Source: Listeria goaensis | GTDB lineage: Bacteria > Bacillota > Bacilli > Lactobacillales > Listeriaceae | Length of the DNA: 64,000 bases | Reading direction: 5' to 3' | NCBI RefSeq assembly: GCF_900186125.1 | Contig: NZ_FYBQ01000002.1 | Location: 310,001-374,000 of the forward strand | The notes under the pieces: model-generated | What the model saw: the letters and a program-made list of their open reading frames with translations, nothing else | Databases searched by the model: none | Told to the model about the DNA's origin: nothing | Made by a program: the position numbers and the translations under genes | In this document: positions 43,048-51,143 of the stretch, one piece after another | Layout: every line of letters starts with the position of its first letter | How positions within the stretch are numbered: position 1 is the stretch's first letter

Positions 43048-44434
43048 CTATATCACCGCTTGTTTTCTCGAAATCGTATGATGAAGGAGAATTTTTAACA
43101 GCGTTGTCAACCTCATCATTTTGTTCTTTTCGCATTCGCTCAATTTCCGCTTTTGGGTCATCGACATATGACAATACAGAAAGTTGTGTCTCTTTTGAAA
43201 CAATACCGTTTAGCGCTTGCGCTGTGCCTGCTTCATCTGCAGCATTAACTGGAAGATTACGATAGAATTTAAAATTGAGTTGTTGCCACGCATCAGGTGA
43301 ATTTGTTACTACGCCAACTGAAAAAACAATTTTATATAACTTCCGCAAACATTGTGTAAATTTACGTTCCTTTACTGCGGCTAAATTTCGCATTGGCAAT
43401 AGTTTATATTCAAGAGAAACACCTGAGCTGTTACCCGCAAACGATTCATCGTTAATATTTGCAATCATGCTGATTTGATAGTTTAAATTCATCAACCGAT
43501 CTAATAAATTTTCTTGCATTGTGTCTCCATCTGGTTTTTCGATGAATTCAACCACTGCATCTTTTGCATCTGGGTCGCTTGAATATATCATTTGGTTTCC
43601 ATCAATATTCGCTTTCGGCGTCCCGTCCTCGTTCTCTTCAAGCGCAAGACCTAATACTTTTAAATAAGCATTATCAAAGTACTCAACTTGATTTGCTTTC
43701 TGACTTAACGCTTTGTTGTGAGCATTGATAATTGTTGCAACATTGTCATTAAGCCCCTGTCTTTCTTCATTATCGAAAAATTCAACAGCGGGCACCTCAC
43801 CATAAACATTCACACCCTCGCTTGAAAGCGTGTAATCGCTGTTAAATGAGTTAATTTCTGTCGCACTATAACATTGCCCTTCAAGTTCGTTATCTTCGTT
43901 ATAAAAGTAGCGAATGAAATAAAGCGGACCACGTGAAATAGAATCCGAATAAATCATAAAAGACTCGAGAGGTGAGTTATACGCTATGCAAGTTTCAGAT
44001 TCTTCATTCTGATACAAAAAAGCAATCGAACGTCCGAAAATACTCGATTGCTTACTTATTTCAGTTAATTTATCTTGTACAGAATTAATGCTATTCCATA
44101 ATTGCAAAGCTTCATTATTCGCTTGTTCATCTAGTGTAATTTTAGGAGGGATACCCATAAAAAATCCGTTAAATGTTTCAATATTGTAATGTGCTAGATT
44201 CCCCACTATTCGATTGTCTGGACGATTTCCGCCTTTTTCTTGTTGAGTTAATATTTCATGGTTACCAAGATACAAATTTAACTTACTTTGATAAGATTGC
44301 ACTAAACTTTGATGTGCCTTAACAAAACCCTCTAAGTCTTCACTTGTCAATTCTTCATCTGAAGGAAAAATAAATATATCTCCTTGAAGAATTGAACCTT
44401 TCCCATCAACCTTTATTCCTGTGTTTGCGATAAT
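43034..44434 (-). CDS. Portal protein (SPP1 gp6 type), probable ATT start
   Basis: About 466 residues if it starts at the ATT at 44434. The body (YQSKLNLYLGNHEIL, NRIVGNLAHYNIETFNGF, YFIRYFYN) is a clear SPP1-type portal. A TTG at 44350 is possible but would leave a 95-base gap in a tightly packed operon and has no good ribosome site. At 44434 an ATT follows AAAGGGGG by five bases, right at the TerL stop, and the 28 codons between are all open (IANTGIKVDGKGSILQGD). The portal is the ring through which DNA is pumped. Confidence 0.85.
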   Translation of the reverse strand: MIANTGIKVDGKGSILQGDIFIFPSDEELTSEDLEGFVKAHQSLVQSYQSKLNLYLGNHEILTQQEKGGNRPDNRIVGNLAHYNIETFNGFFMGIPPKITLDEQANNEALQLWNSINSVQDKLTEISKQSSIFGRSIAFLYQNEESETCIAYNSPLESFMIYSDSISRGPLYFIRYFYNEDNELEGQCYSATEINSFNSDYTLSSEGVNVYGEVPAVEFFDNEERQGLNDNVATIINAHNKALSQKANQVEYFDNAYLKVLGLALEENEDGTPKANIDGNQMIYSSDPDAKDAVVEFIEKPDGDTMQENLLDRLMNLNYQISMIANINDESFAGNSSGVSLEYKLLPMRNLAAVKERKFTQCLRKLYKIVFSVGVVTNSPDAWQQLNFKFYRNLPVNAADEAGTAQALNGIVSKETQLSVLSYVDDPKAEIERMRKEQNDEVDNAVKNSPSSYDFEKTSGDIDAEE

Positions 44435-44445
44435 GAAAACCCCCT

Positions 44446-45714
44446 TTAAAATAACGTATTTTTAACAATTGTTGCATTCGCTTTGCGCACTAGAATGGTG
44501 TAAACGAAATACCGAAGTGCGTCCATCGCATGATCATGTTCTTTTATCGGCTTATCTTCTCCACGCTGTTCTGCTTTGCTGTCCCAAATATAACTTGCGA
44601 ACTCTTTAAACATATGCTTACAACTAGAATTAAACTTTATTTTCCCTGTGTTCATCGCTGTTTGCGTTTCACGAATACCATTCAGCACATCATTTACACC
44701 TTTGATAACAGTAAAACCAGCTTTTTTTAGTGCTGCTATAAATGAAGCGGCGGAAGGGTCCACAATGATTTTAGGTTTTAAATCACCTACGAACTTCTTC
44801 AAATCATATACATACTCTTGATCATCTTGTTGTTTACTACTGTCACGACCAGAATAATAATACTCTTTGATACAGTACCAGACACCATTAGAAAGACCCC
44901 ACAACAGAAATACAGTGGGGTTCATTGTTCCGTAGTCGCATGAAACATAATAACGCGAGAACGTCTTATTTTCGGGTATTTGAAGCGTCATAGCATCTTT
45001 ATCAAAGTTATCATAAATAATGCCCTCAGAAAGCACCCACAAGCCTAGAATGTAACGCTGATAGAATACGCCTGAATACATGCGTTTATATCTATCTTTG
45101 ACACTGTCGCTTAGTGAAGGGTTATCGTCCATCGTAAAATGGATATGGAGGGCATTCTTTTCTTTTAGCTTGTCTATCCATTCAAGCTTATACCAGTGAT
45201 AAGGTCCATCAGGATTCATATTGAACCATAATTTAGAACCGTCTACCGAGCAACGAGCGGTTGCTTGGTTTACAAAAGATTGTGGCATAAGCGCAACTTC
45301 ATCAAAGAAAAAACCCGCGCAAGTCAGACCTTGCACGAGGTCTTGGGAAGCCTCATCTTTTCCACCAAAAACAAAGAAATAGTTCGTTACACCATTTTTA
45401 GTTATTTCTAAAAGATTGTCAGTTCTGCGGTCTTTAACGTTATAGCCTCTTCCTGCCAGCATCACTTTAAGAGGTCTCACAACATTTCTTCTAAAACTCC
45501 CTATTGTCTTGCCAGCCATTCCAAATTGTTGTGTTTCGAAGTTATGCATCGCCCACAAAACGAATGAGAGGGACATAATTAACGTTTTGCCTGAACGCAC
45601 TGAACCATCACAAATAATCGATTCATAATCTCTTGCACCTTCATAACGCCACCAAGTCAGCACTTGTAATTGTTTACGAGAAAAAGGAGTAAATTTGAAT
45701 ATAGTTTTATTCAT
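44446..45714 (-). CDS. Terminase large subunit
   Basis: 422 residues from ATG 45714, with GAGGTG upstream. The ATPase Walker A variant is CDGSVRSGKTL, and Walker B is FFFDEVALMP. The nuclease part begins near YVSCDYGTMNPTV and includes IIVDPSAAS and HAMDAL, giving the acidic cluster of the Terminase_6 class. It packs and cuts phage DNA. It overlaps TerS by 8 bases. Confidence 0.93.
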   Translation of the reverse strand: MNKTIFKFTPFSRKQLQVLTWWRYEGARDYESIICDGSVRSGKTLIMSLSFVLWAMHNFETQQFGMAGKTIGSFRRNVVRPLKVMLAGRGYNVKDRRTDNLLEITKNGVTNYFFVFGGKDEASQDLVQGLTCAGFFFDEVALMPQSFVNQATARCSVDGSKLWFNMNPDGPYHWYKLEWIDKLKEKNALHIHFTMDDNPSLSDSVKDRYKRMYSGVFYQRYILGLWVLSEGIIYDNFDKDAMTLQIPENKTFSRYYVSCDYGTMNPTVFLLWGLSNGVWYCIKEYYYSGRDSSKQQDDQEYVYDLKKFVGDLKPKIIVDPSAASFIAALKKAGFTVIKGVNDVLNGIRETQTAMNTGKIKFNSSCKHMFKEFASYIWDSKAEQRGEDKPIKEHDHAMDALRYFVYTILVRKANATIVKNTLF

Positions 45715-46480
45715 TTTCCCACACCTCATCAATCGCGTTATCAATAGCATCAATGAAACCATCGTCTTCCGCTTCTGCATCTAGATTATTTTTCATAGTT
45801 TCAGCGTTTAACTTTTCAATTTGCGCATCTAAAAGCTTCACACGTCTGTCTTGTAAATCTTTCATATCTTTGTACCCCGCACGATCAAATAAGTCTTGTA
45901 AAATTTGCGTGCGCAACAACATAATTTCTTTCCAATCCCGATGCCAAAGCAAATCACGTCTTGAAGTTGCCACGGAACTGTCTAAATCACCTAATACTTC
46001 TTGCAGATTTTCAAGCTCCATTTCCATTTCGTCAAGTTCCTTTTTTAGTTCACCTTTTTCTTTCATCCCGCCACTTTTTCTGCCATCAATGGCGTTTCGT
46101 TTATTTTCAGTGCGCCTAATCTTAGATTTTAGATTAGTTATGTCTGCCTTCATCACCACCGTTCTTGCATCAGTAATACTTAAATGCTCCGATGCTTCTT
46201 CATGCTTCGCCAGTTTTTCATCAATCATTCTTACTTGATTCCATAACTCAAAATAAATTAGTGAAGCATCGTCTTGCATACGTTTAGAGAGCATTTTCAT
46301 TTCTGCGTCTATTTTTTCAAGTATCTTAGTATTCCTTAGCAATTTTGAAGCTGTAACATCAGCGCTTTTTTCAGCATAACCAGCAGTAATAGCCGCTTTT
46401 TTGCCATTGAAGCCATTTGTAACATAGCTTTGAGCAAATAAAGTATATTTTTCATCTGTGGTTAATTTCTTTTTTGTCAT
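45707..46480 (-). CDS. Terminase small subunit
   Basis: 257 residues with AGGAGG upstream. The N-terminal DNA-binding part shows FAQSYVTNGFNGKKAAITAGYAEKSADVTASKLL, the common TerS Terminase_2 motif. Long helices follow (coiled coil about 90-175). It recognises the packaging site. Confidence 0.9.
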   Translation of the reverse strand: MTKKKLTTDEKYTLFAQSYVTNGFNGKKAAITAGYAEKSADVTASKLLRNTKILEKIDAEMKMLSKRMQDDASLIYFELWNQVRMIDEKLAKHEEASEHLSITDARTVVMKADITNLKSKIRRTENKRNAIDGRKSGGMKEKGELKKELDEMEMELENLQEVLGDLDSSVATSRRDLLWHRDWKEIMLLRTQILQDLFDRAGYKDMKDLQDRRVKLLDAQIEKLNAETMKNNLDAEAEDDGFIDAIDNAIDEVWENE

Positions 46481-46521
46481 TACATATCACCACGCCTCCT
46501 TATCAATCATTTCACCGTGCG

Positions 46522-46725
46522 CTAAACAGGCACTTCCACATATCCATATCCGTTGCATTTTTTGCATGTGATGCGATCGCTTTTCACTAGTTCTAGTAAT
46601 GATAAAGTATTAGCTTTAAATATCTTTCCTTTGCCGTAGCACGTACCACATTTGACAAGCGCCATTTTCGGATACGCGACTATTCCACTTTCAAAGTCTG
46701 CACGCATCATGTGTTCGAAGTTCAT
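46522..46725 (-). CDS. Small DnaJ-type zinc-knuckle protein
   Basis: 67 residues from ATG 46725, nine bases after AAGGAG. Two CxxCxGxG knuckles (CGTCYGKGK and CKKCNGYGY) can bind one zinc as in DnaJ. Small proteins of this type often precede TerS in Gram-positive phages. The role is unknown. Confidence 0.7.
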   Translation of the reverse strand: MNFEHMMRADFESGIVAYPKMALVKCGTCYGKGKIFKANTLSLLELVKSDRITCKKCNGYGYVEVPV

Positions 46726-46748
46726 TTCGATCATCTCCTTGCATAATA

Positions 46749-46858
46749 AAAAGCCCTGTGTGAACAGGACTTTCTAAATTTATATTGCCCTTCCGTGGGA
46801 CACTTCTTCGAGAGGTGTTGGAGGTTCTATTTGTAAACTAATCGATGTAACAGTCCAA
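46749..46858 (-). promoter_or_regulatory. Promoter plus hairpin leader ahead of the late operon (or a small RNA)
   Basis: On the minus strand TTGGAC (46853-46858), a 17-base spacer and TACAAA (46830-46835) form a promoter. About 75 bases later comes a full terminator, stem AAAGTCCTGT/ACAGGGCTTT and a T-run (46748-46773). It is either the phage late promoter with a terminator that must be passed, or a free-standing small RNA. The leader holds CCTCCAACACCTC, which could pair with ribosome sites. Confidence 0.5.
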
Positions 46859-46867
46859 TCAATGCTT

Positions 46868-46889
46868 AAAAAACCCTTGCGAATGCAAG
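46868..46889 (-). terminator. Terminator of the two-gene cargo operon
   Basis: On the minus strand CTTGC ATTC GCAAG is followed by GG and six T, starting nine bases after the stop of the 54-codon gene. Confidence 0.7.
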
Positions 46890-46897
46890 CTCTTCAT

Positions 46898-47062
46898 TTA
46901 ACGTTTTCTATGTTTCCTGTTAATCCATCTCAATGTTAGACGTACTTCAATAACTGAACAAGTTAGTAATACCAACTCCGCTATTATTAATTGTGTCCAA
47001 GATATATTTATTAACCCAACAATCTTTCCAAGTATTACTCCTAATCCAATTAGTAATAGCAC
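46898..47062 (-). CDS. Small membrane protein, 54 residues, cargo operon
   Basis: GTG start at 47062 with GAGGTGA a few bases upstream, 11 bases after the previous stop. Residues 1-20 and about 22-44 are hydrophobic (LLLIGLGVILGKIVGLINI, then LIIAELVLLTCSVIEV), and the C-terminus is basic (RWINRKHRKR). It fits a two-helix membrane protein with a positive cytosolic tail. No family is recognised. The terminator right after its stop supports a real gene. Confidence 0.6.
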   Translation of the reverse strand: MLLLIGLGVILGKIVGLINISWTQLIIAELVLLTCSVIEVRLTLRWINRKHRKR

Positions 47063-47073
47063 GTCATCTCACC

Positions 47074-47670
47074 TCATATTTCATAACCTGTTTTTTTAAG
47101 CGCCTTTACGATTTCTTCTTGAATCTGAATAAAAAGCTCTTCTTTTTCAGTGAAATCATTAATCTTAACACGAATTATATCTATCGGATCTATCTTATAT
47201 CCTGTAAAATCAAACTTCAAGCTAGCTATTAAGTTTGCTATATATACCATCAACTTATAATTTTCCGCGCTTTCTTCCTGAGTTTTCCCAAAGTTTACTT
47301 TTATTTTGTTCTCTACCTTATCCGACACGTATGTATGTTGGAACATCATCGCTAAGATTGCAACAGTTTTAGGAGAGCCGTACATTAATGCTTTTTTCTG
47401 CATATCACTCAAATATCTCACGCCTTCTTTTCCAGTCATCTTCTGTGTAAATTTCTCCATATCAGTAAAAGCAGAAACCCAATCTCCAAATATATTAGCC
47501 AACTCTTCTCCCCGTAGTTCCCTAAAAAAAGATTCCCTTTGAATATCTAGTTCGTTTTCTTTTCTGTTGTCCTCCACAGTAATGGCTTTATAAATTTCCG
47601 GCAATCCCTTAGCCCAGTATCCAATAAATGTTAACGCTGCTAAAATAAGTATCAAAATAAATGTTTGCAT
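47074..47670 (-). CDS. Membrane-anchored protein of unknown function, cargo operon
   Basis: 198 residues. An N-terminal membrane helix (about 2-22) leads to a charged cytoplasmic domain of about 170 residues, mainly helical, with MQKKALMYGSPKTVAILAMM near the middle. No enzyme motif is visible. It is transcribed from its own promoter (47694-47722) with a 17-base leader. It sits between the late regulator and TerS, a usual place for extra genes. Expression in the lysogen seems likely, so superinfection exclusion or host modification are possible roles. Confidence 0.75.
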   Translation of the reverse strand: MQTFILILILAALTFIGYWAKGLPEIYKAITVEDNRKENELDIQRESFFRELRGEELANIFGDWVSAFTDMEKFTQKMTGKEGVRYLSDMQKKALMYGSPKTVAILAMMFQHTYVSDKVENKIKVNFGKTQEESAENYKLMVYIANLIASLKFDFTGYKIDPIDIIRVKINDFTEKEELFIQIQEEIVKALKKTGYEI

Positions 47671-47693
47671 CCTAAACCACCCTTTTTATTTTT

Positions 47694-47722
47694 ACTATAC
47701 CAAGCAAAAACCTCCTGTTCAA
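47694..47722 (-). promoter_or_regulatory. Promoter of the two-gene cargo operon
   Basis: TTGAAC (47717-47722), exactly 17 bases, TATAGT (47694-47699). It overlaps the terminator that ends transcription from the right, so the operon is insulated and self-driven. Confidence 0.7.
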
Positions 47723-47736
47723 CTATAAACAGGAGG
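47706..47736 (-). terminator. Terminator upstream of the cargo operon
   Basis: Perfect 9-base stem CCTCCTGTT/AACAGGAGG with an 8-base loop, then five T on the minus strand. Confidence 0.8.
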
Positions 47737-47900
47737 AAAAAGGTAGTTTCCGCGTGCATGTTTTACATCCAGCGCGGATAGGATGCGGACATAAAGTGGT
47801 ATTAGACGATACAACAGATACTCTACCACCTTGCCCACATTAAAACAAAACCACGTATACTAAATGATTGACGAAAGGAACAGGCGATTGTCTGCCCCTT
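47737..47900. other. Structured non-coding stretch after the 41-codon gene
   Basis: Two hairpins are visible: TCCGCG/CGCGGA (about 47748-47780) and GTGGTA/TACCAC (about 47796-47825). Part of it looks vaguely like a tRNA D-arm, but there is no T-arm or matching acceptor stem. It may be an untranslated tail of the early transcript or a small RNA. Confidence 0.3.
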
Positions 47901-48026
47901 TTATTTTAAAGCCATTCGTTTTTGACTTAAGCAGTGACATGTTCCAAATAAATTCACTTGTAACCATGATACCGCATAGCGATTACCTGTTTCGTCACTG
48001 TACTTTGTGATGTGATGTTTCAGCAT
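47901..48026 (-). CDS. Small phage protein, 41 residues
   Basis: ATG at 48026 lies eight bases after AGGAGG. The peptide MLKHHITKYSDETGNRYAVS continues with WLQVNLFGTCHCLSQKR; the ITKY, AVSWLQVNLFG, C and SQKR pattern is familiar from small early proteins of many Firmicute phages. No function is known. Confidence 0.7.
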   Translation of the reverse strand: MLKHHITKYSDETGNRYAVSWLQVNLFGTCHCLSQKRMALK

Positions 48027-48146
48027 TTTTCATCCCTCCTAACATGATGTAGCATAATCCACCTAAAAGCTTCATGAAAATAGCTTATAATGTAAATATG
48101 CTAAAACTACTTCTCGTATATAGGTGGCAGGTGTGCGACAAAAATT

Positions 48147-48722
48147 TCAACAAATCGCCATACAAAATAGACTTTGGTCAACCTGATTTTGAATTTTCTC
48201 TTTCCCGCGCTTCAAGTACACTCTTACGGAGCGAATGCTTATTTCTAATTCATCGGCAATTTGAGAATAGGACATACAACTTTCGTGATGCATCAAAAAA
48301 ATTTTTTTCTCTTGATCTGACATCGTGGACATAGCATCTTCAATTTTAATTTTATCCCAATCACTTATTGCTGGTTTATCTTCTTCAATCATAAAAGCAT
48401 TACCGTGTTCTTGTGTAAACCATTGTCGCATGATTTCAACATTTGTAACAGATACTTCTCTTTGAATTCCAGAACGCCTGTGAATTGCCCTACGCGGATT
48501 AGGCTCATGCCCCAACTTCATATATTCGATTGCGTACTCCAAGCTATCAATCATGCTGTTTACAATTCTCAACGTTGCATCTTCGCTAAGACTATCTCTC
48601 ATCTTTTTTTGTCCGGGCGATGGAGGTAATGGCTTTTTTGCATCTCTAACTTTTAGTAGATTAGCTTTATACTGTTTCGCTTCGTCTAAAGCTCCTCTGT
48701 ACTCATTAATTAATTTATTCAT
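48147..48722 (-). CDS. ArpU/LlgA-like late gene regulator (sigma-70 region 4-like)
   Basis: 191 residues. The C-terminal part, about 125-180, reads as a sigma-4-type helix-turn-helix (MSDQEKKIFLMHHESCMSYSQIADELEISIRSVRVYLKRG). Position and shape match ArpU-family regulators and LlgA of the L. monocytogenes comK phage, which switches on late genes. A terminator stands directly before its ribosome site. It would act on the promoter region ahead of TerS. Confidence 0.85.
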   Translation of the reverse strand: MNKLINEYRGALDEAKQYKANLLKVRDAKKPLPPSPGQKKMRDSLSEDATLRIVNSMIDSLEYAIEYMKLGHEPNPRRAIHRRSGIQREVSVTNVEIMRQWFTQEHGNAFMIEEDKPAISDWDKIKIEDAMSTMSDQEKKIFLMHHESCMSYSQIADELEISIRSVRVYLKRGKEKIQNQVDQSLFCMAIC

Positions 48723-48749
48723 GCAAATACATTCCTTTCCTTTGTAAAA

Positions 48750-48793
48750 TAAAAAGGACGCTAGAAACGGCGGGTATGCCTTCTAACGTCCTT
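48750..48793 (-). terminator. Terminator immediately upstream of the late regulator
   Basis: On the minus strand AAGGACGTTAGAA pairs with TTCTAGCGTCCTT and is followed by a T-run. Only about 28 bases separate it from the llgA-like start, which leaves little room for a separate promoter. Confidence 0.75.
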
Positions 48794-48813
48794 CGATTTT
48801 TTCGACCAGACTT

Positions 48814-48972
48814 TTATTTATGCAATTTTATGGTTTCTTTCTTTTCTGCTGTAGTAGGTTTTCCATTGTTCCAACCAATCGTTGTTTGGCCAAAGCCGTT
48901 TCGTGGTGGCTCTATAAAAGTTTCTTTTCCATCAACGTAAATATATACGCCATTTTGAACTTTTTTCTCCAA
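48814..48972 (-). CDS. DUF3954 family phage protein
   Basis: 52 residues from TTG 48972, which follows GGGGGCG by seven bases; an earlier TTG at 49008 is almost on top of its ribosome site. NGVYIYVDGKETFIEPPRNGFGQ is the DUF3954 signature. The function is unknown. Confidence 0.7.
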   Translation of the reverse strand: MEKKVQNGVYIYVDGKETFIEPPRNGFGQTTIGWNNGKPTTAEKKETIKLHK

Positions 48973-49001
48973 ATCATAACGCCCCCATGCTATAATAGAC
49001 T

Positions 49002-49045
49002 TGTTCAAATCCTATTTGGCTGGGGCGCATGCTCTGGCTTTTTTT
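49002..49045 (+). ncRNA. Short plus-strand RNA with extended -10 promoter and hairpin terminator
   Basis: TGCTATAAT (about 48987-48995) is an extended -10 box. About 25 bases downstream GCTGGGGC/GCTCTGGC forms a hairpin followed by seven T. The transcript would run against the surrounding early genes and be about 45 nt. It has the same build as the RNAs at 55816 and 60288. Confidence 0.45.
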
Positions 49046-49075
49046 ATTTCTCTTTCTTATTTAATAAATCACTTA

Positions 49076-49303
49076 TTAAAGTCGGCACTCATTAACCTCC
49101 TGTTCATTAACCCACTTTATTAATTTTTGTAAGACGAGGTTTTTATTTTCGATGCGGCACCAAGCAATTGAAAATTGAACATCATTATTTGCATAATTCA
49201 GAGCTGGCAATACTTCAAATTTATACTTTCTAACTAATTCTTTTAAGCTAATAAGTAAATATTCTTCTGTTTCAGACAGTTCTTTTTTGCTTGATTCTTT
49301 CAT
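49076..49303 (-). CDS. Small early phage protein, unknown
   Basis: 75 residues with a GGAG site. Charged N-terminus, then mixed helix and strand (YKFEVLPALNYANNDVQFSIAW). No family is recognised. Confidence 0.6.
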   Translation of the reverse strand: MKESSKKELSETEEYLLISLKELVRKYKFEVLPALNYANNDVQFSIAWCRIENKNLVLQKLIKWVNEQEVNECRL

Positions 49304-49340
49304 TTTGAAACTCCTTTCTCAATAAATAAACTTGCTAACT

Positions 49341-49796
49341 TTAGAACGGTAAATCATCGTCACTAATATCAATCGGCTTAGAATCACTAGAATAAGCTTG
49401 TTTTTGATGTTTTTCTTGTTTGTTTGATGAATCACCTTGGTTTTGTTTAAAATCGCTAGAAAAGCCTCCTTGTGCGTTCTTCGGCTCTAAGAACTGTACA
49501 CTTTCCGCAACGACTTCGGTTACATAGACGCGCTTTCCGTCTTGCCCTTCGTAATTACGTGTTTGAACTCGACCGTCAATACCAGCAAGACTTCCTTTTT
49601 TTAGGAAATTCGCTACGTTTTCAGCGGGTTTTCTCCAAACAACAATATTTATAAAATCTGCATCACGTTCCCCTTGTTGGTTTGTAAATGTGCGGTTTAC
49701 TGCAAGTGTAAATGTCGCGACTGCAACGCCAGAAGGTGTATATTTAAGTTCTGGGTCTTTCGTCAAGCGTCCTACTAAAATGACACGGTTCATCAT
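49341..49796 (-). CDS. ssb: Single-stranded DNA-binding protein
   Basis: 151 residues. The OB fold fills about 1-105 ([38 protein letters not shown]), followed by a Gln/Asn/Ser-rich linker and the acidic tip DISDDDLPF that binds partner proteins. It protects single strands in phage replication together with the ERF protein. ATG overlaps the previous stop. Confidence 0.95.
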   Translation of the reverse strand: MMNRVILVGRLTKDPELKYTPSGVAVATFTLAVNRTFTNQQGERDADFINIVVWRKPAENVANFLKKGSLAGIDGRVQTRNYEGQDGKRVYVTEVVAESVQFLEPKNAQGGFSSDFKQNQGDSSNKQEKHQKQAYSSDSKPIDISDDDLPF

Positions 49797-49948
49797 GATT
49801 TATCAACCTCTTTTGATGCTCCAGATTTTCGATGCTGAATAAACATCTTGTCTTTCAAATTCTTAACGATAAGCCATTCGCTACAATTTAGACCATTTTG
49901 TTCTAAAAATTGACTCTGTGCCACAGTGGGCTTTTTGCCGAGTTTCAT
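49793..49948 (-). CDS. Small phage protein, DUF6906-like
   Basis: 51 residues from ATG 49948. [11 protein letters not shown]...[11 protein letters not shown]...IQHRKSG fits the short DUF6906 pattern (Lys-Pro-Thr start, W-L-V-K core, H-R-x-S-G end). It overlaps its neighbours by four bases on each side, which supports translation. Confidence 0.7.
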   Translation of the reverse strand: MKLGKKPTVAQSQFLEQNGLNCSEWLIVKNLKDKMFIQHRKSGASKEVDKS

Positions 49949-50406
49949 TCCGATTCCACCTCCAAGCTCAATAATCGAGTGATTTCATAAGACGTATGAC
50001 CGTCCCACTCAGGCGCTCTGTCGAATTCGGGCACTTTGAAATAGTCCCAATATATGTTCTGATAGTGATACGTATACCACCCTTCTTGTGTTTTGATTCC
50101 GCAAATGAAATAATTATGGAATTTCGAACCGTCAAAATGGACTTTCGATTTAAATGCCAAATCTGGATGCTGATTACAAATGATTGAAAATAAAATCATT
50201 CTGTGAAAATACAAATCATCAAATGTGTGTGATCCATCGCTAATATTTGATTTATCATCTAAGTTGGCGATTTGTTCGTTTATTGATTCGGTTGATTCAT
50301 TCACTTGTTCTTTTCGCTCCTTTTCGCTTTTAACATATTTCGCTATATAGGTTAGTGCAATGACTGCAACTATTGCATTTAGAACGGCTAAGAGTACTCC
50401 TCCCAT
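49945..50406 (-). CDS. Membrane-anchored phage protein, unknown
   Basis: 153 residues. One N-terminal membrane helix (about 3-22), a charged linker, then a domain of about 85 residues ending EWDGHTSYEITRLLSLE. A similar ending is common in early phage proteins. The function is unknown. Confidence 0.65.
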   Translation of the reverse strand: MGGVLLAVLNAIVAVIALTYIAKYVKSEKERKEQVNESTESINEQIANLDDKSNISDGSHTFDDLYFHRMILFSIICNQHPDLAFKSKVHFDGSKFHNYFICGIKTQEGWYTYHYQNIYWDYFKVPEFDRAPEWDGHTSYEITRLLSLEVESE

Positions 50407-50408
50407 TA

Positions 50409-50795
50409 TTATCCCTCCACAACTTTATAATGTATACCATTTACTAACAAAGAACAGACGCTGTAATAATAACCGCCATTGCCATTGTCCGCCCAACATT
50501 CTGCATTAGCGACCACATTATTGTTGTGATATATTGTTACGGTAGCGCAATTAGTAGTAGTTCCTGATAAAAGAGAAGTGTATGAACCTGTGAAACGCGG
50601 CTCTGATATATCTGTTATCGCTGCATCTAGTTTCACATTTGTAAATTCCCCATCTGCACAAGCGCAACAATCCCACTCGCTACACACGACTGTAATCTTA
50701 GTGCCGTCCTCTAAAATTAGTTTATCGGGTGTCCATTCCACTATGCGTTTGTACAACAAATTTTCTTTTAATTTATCGAATTTTTCATATGCCAT
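50409..50795 (-). CDS. DUF7448-like phage protein
   Basis: 128 residues. The Cys cluster CSEWDCCACADGEF and beta-rich C-terminus resemble a phage domain I recall as DUF7448. The function is unknown. Tightly packed with neighbours. Confidence 0.6.
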   Translation of the reverse strand: MAYEKFDKLKENLLYKRIVEWTPDKLILEDGTKITVVCSEWDCCACADGEFTNVKLDAAITDISEPRFTGSYTSLLSGTTTNCATVTIYHNNNVVANAECWADNGNGGYYYSVCSLLVNGIHYKVVEG

Positions 50796-51143
50796 TTATT
50801 CCGCCTCCAAAATCTCATAATCATTGGCTTTCAAGTCCTTTTTACGGACTTTTAGAATATCGCCGTCTTTAAAAATGTAAATCATTCCATGTTTGGGTGA
50901 TATAACGATTTCTTCATTTCCATGCTGATAGTATTTTTTAAAATCACTAGCTCCGCCGCGTGCATCTTCTTTTCGAATTCGCTTGTAAGCTTCATCGATT
51001 GTTTCGCCTTTTCGCTTGGGATAGAGAGTAGGTTTAGCCCTTCCGAATCTGTACAGCATGTCTGCATACGCCCACCCCGTTACCATATCCGCTTTATAAT
51101 GCACGGCCTCATAATCGTTTATGATTGTTTGACGTACTTTCAT
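50796..51143 (-). CDS. Small phage protein, unknown
   Basis: 115 residues from ATG 51143, nine bases after GGAG and overlapping the YopX-like stop by four; earlier in-frame starts lie inside that gene. Helical N-terminus, beta C-terminus. No family is recognised. Confidence 0.6.
   Translation of the reverse strand: MKVRQTIINDYEAVHYKADMVTGWAYADMLYRFGRAKPTLYPKRKGETIDEAYKRIRKEDARGGASDFKKYYQHGNEEIVISPKHGMIYIFKDGDILKVRKKDLKANDYEILEAE

Noticed and set aside
47770..47840. Possible tRNA on the minus strand (GGTGGTAGAGTA resembles a D-arm)
   Set aside because: No T-arm motif, no matching acceptor stem and no anticodon stem.
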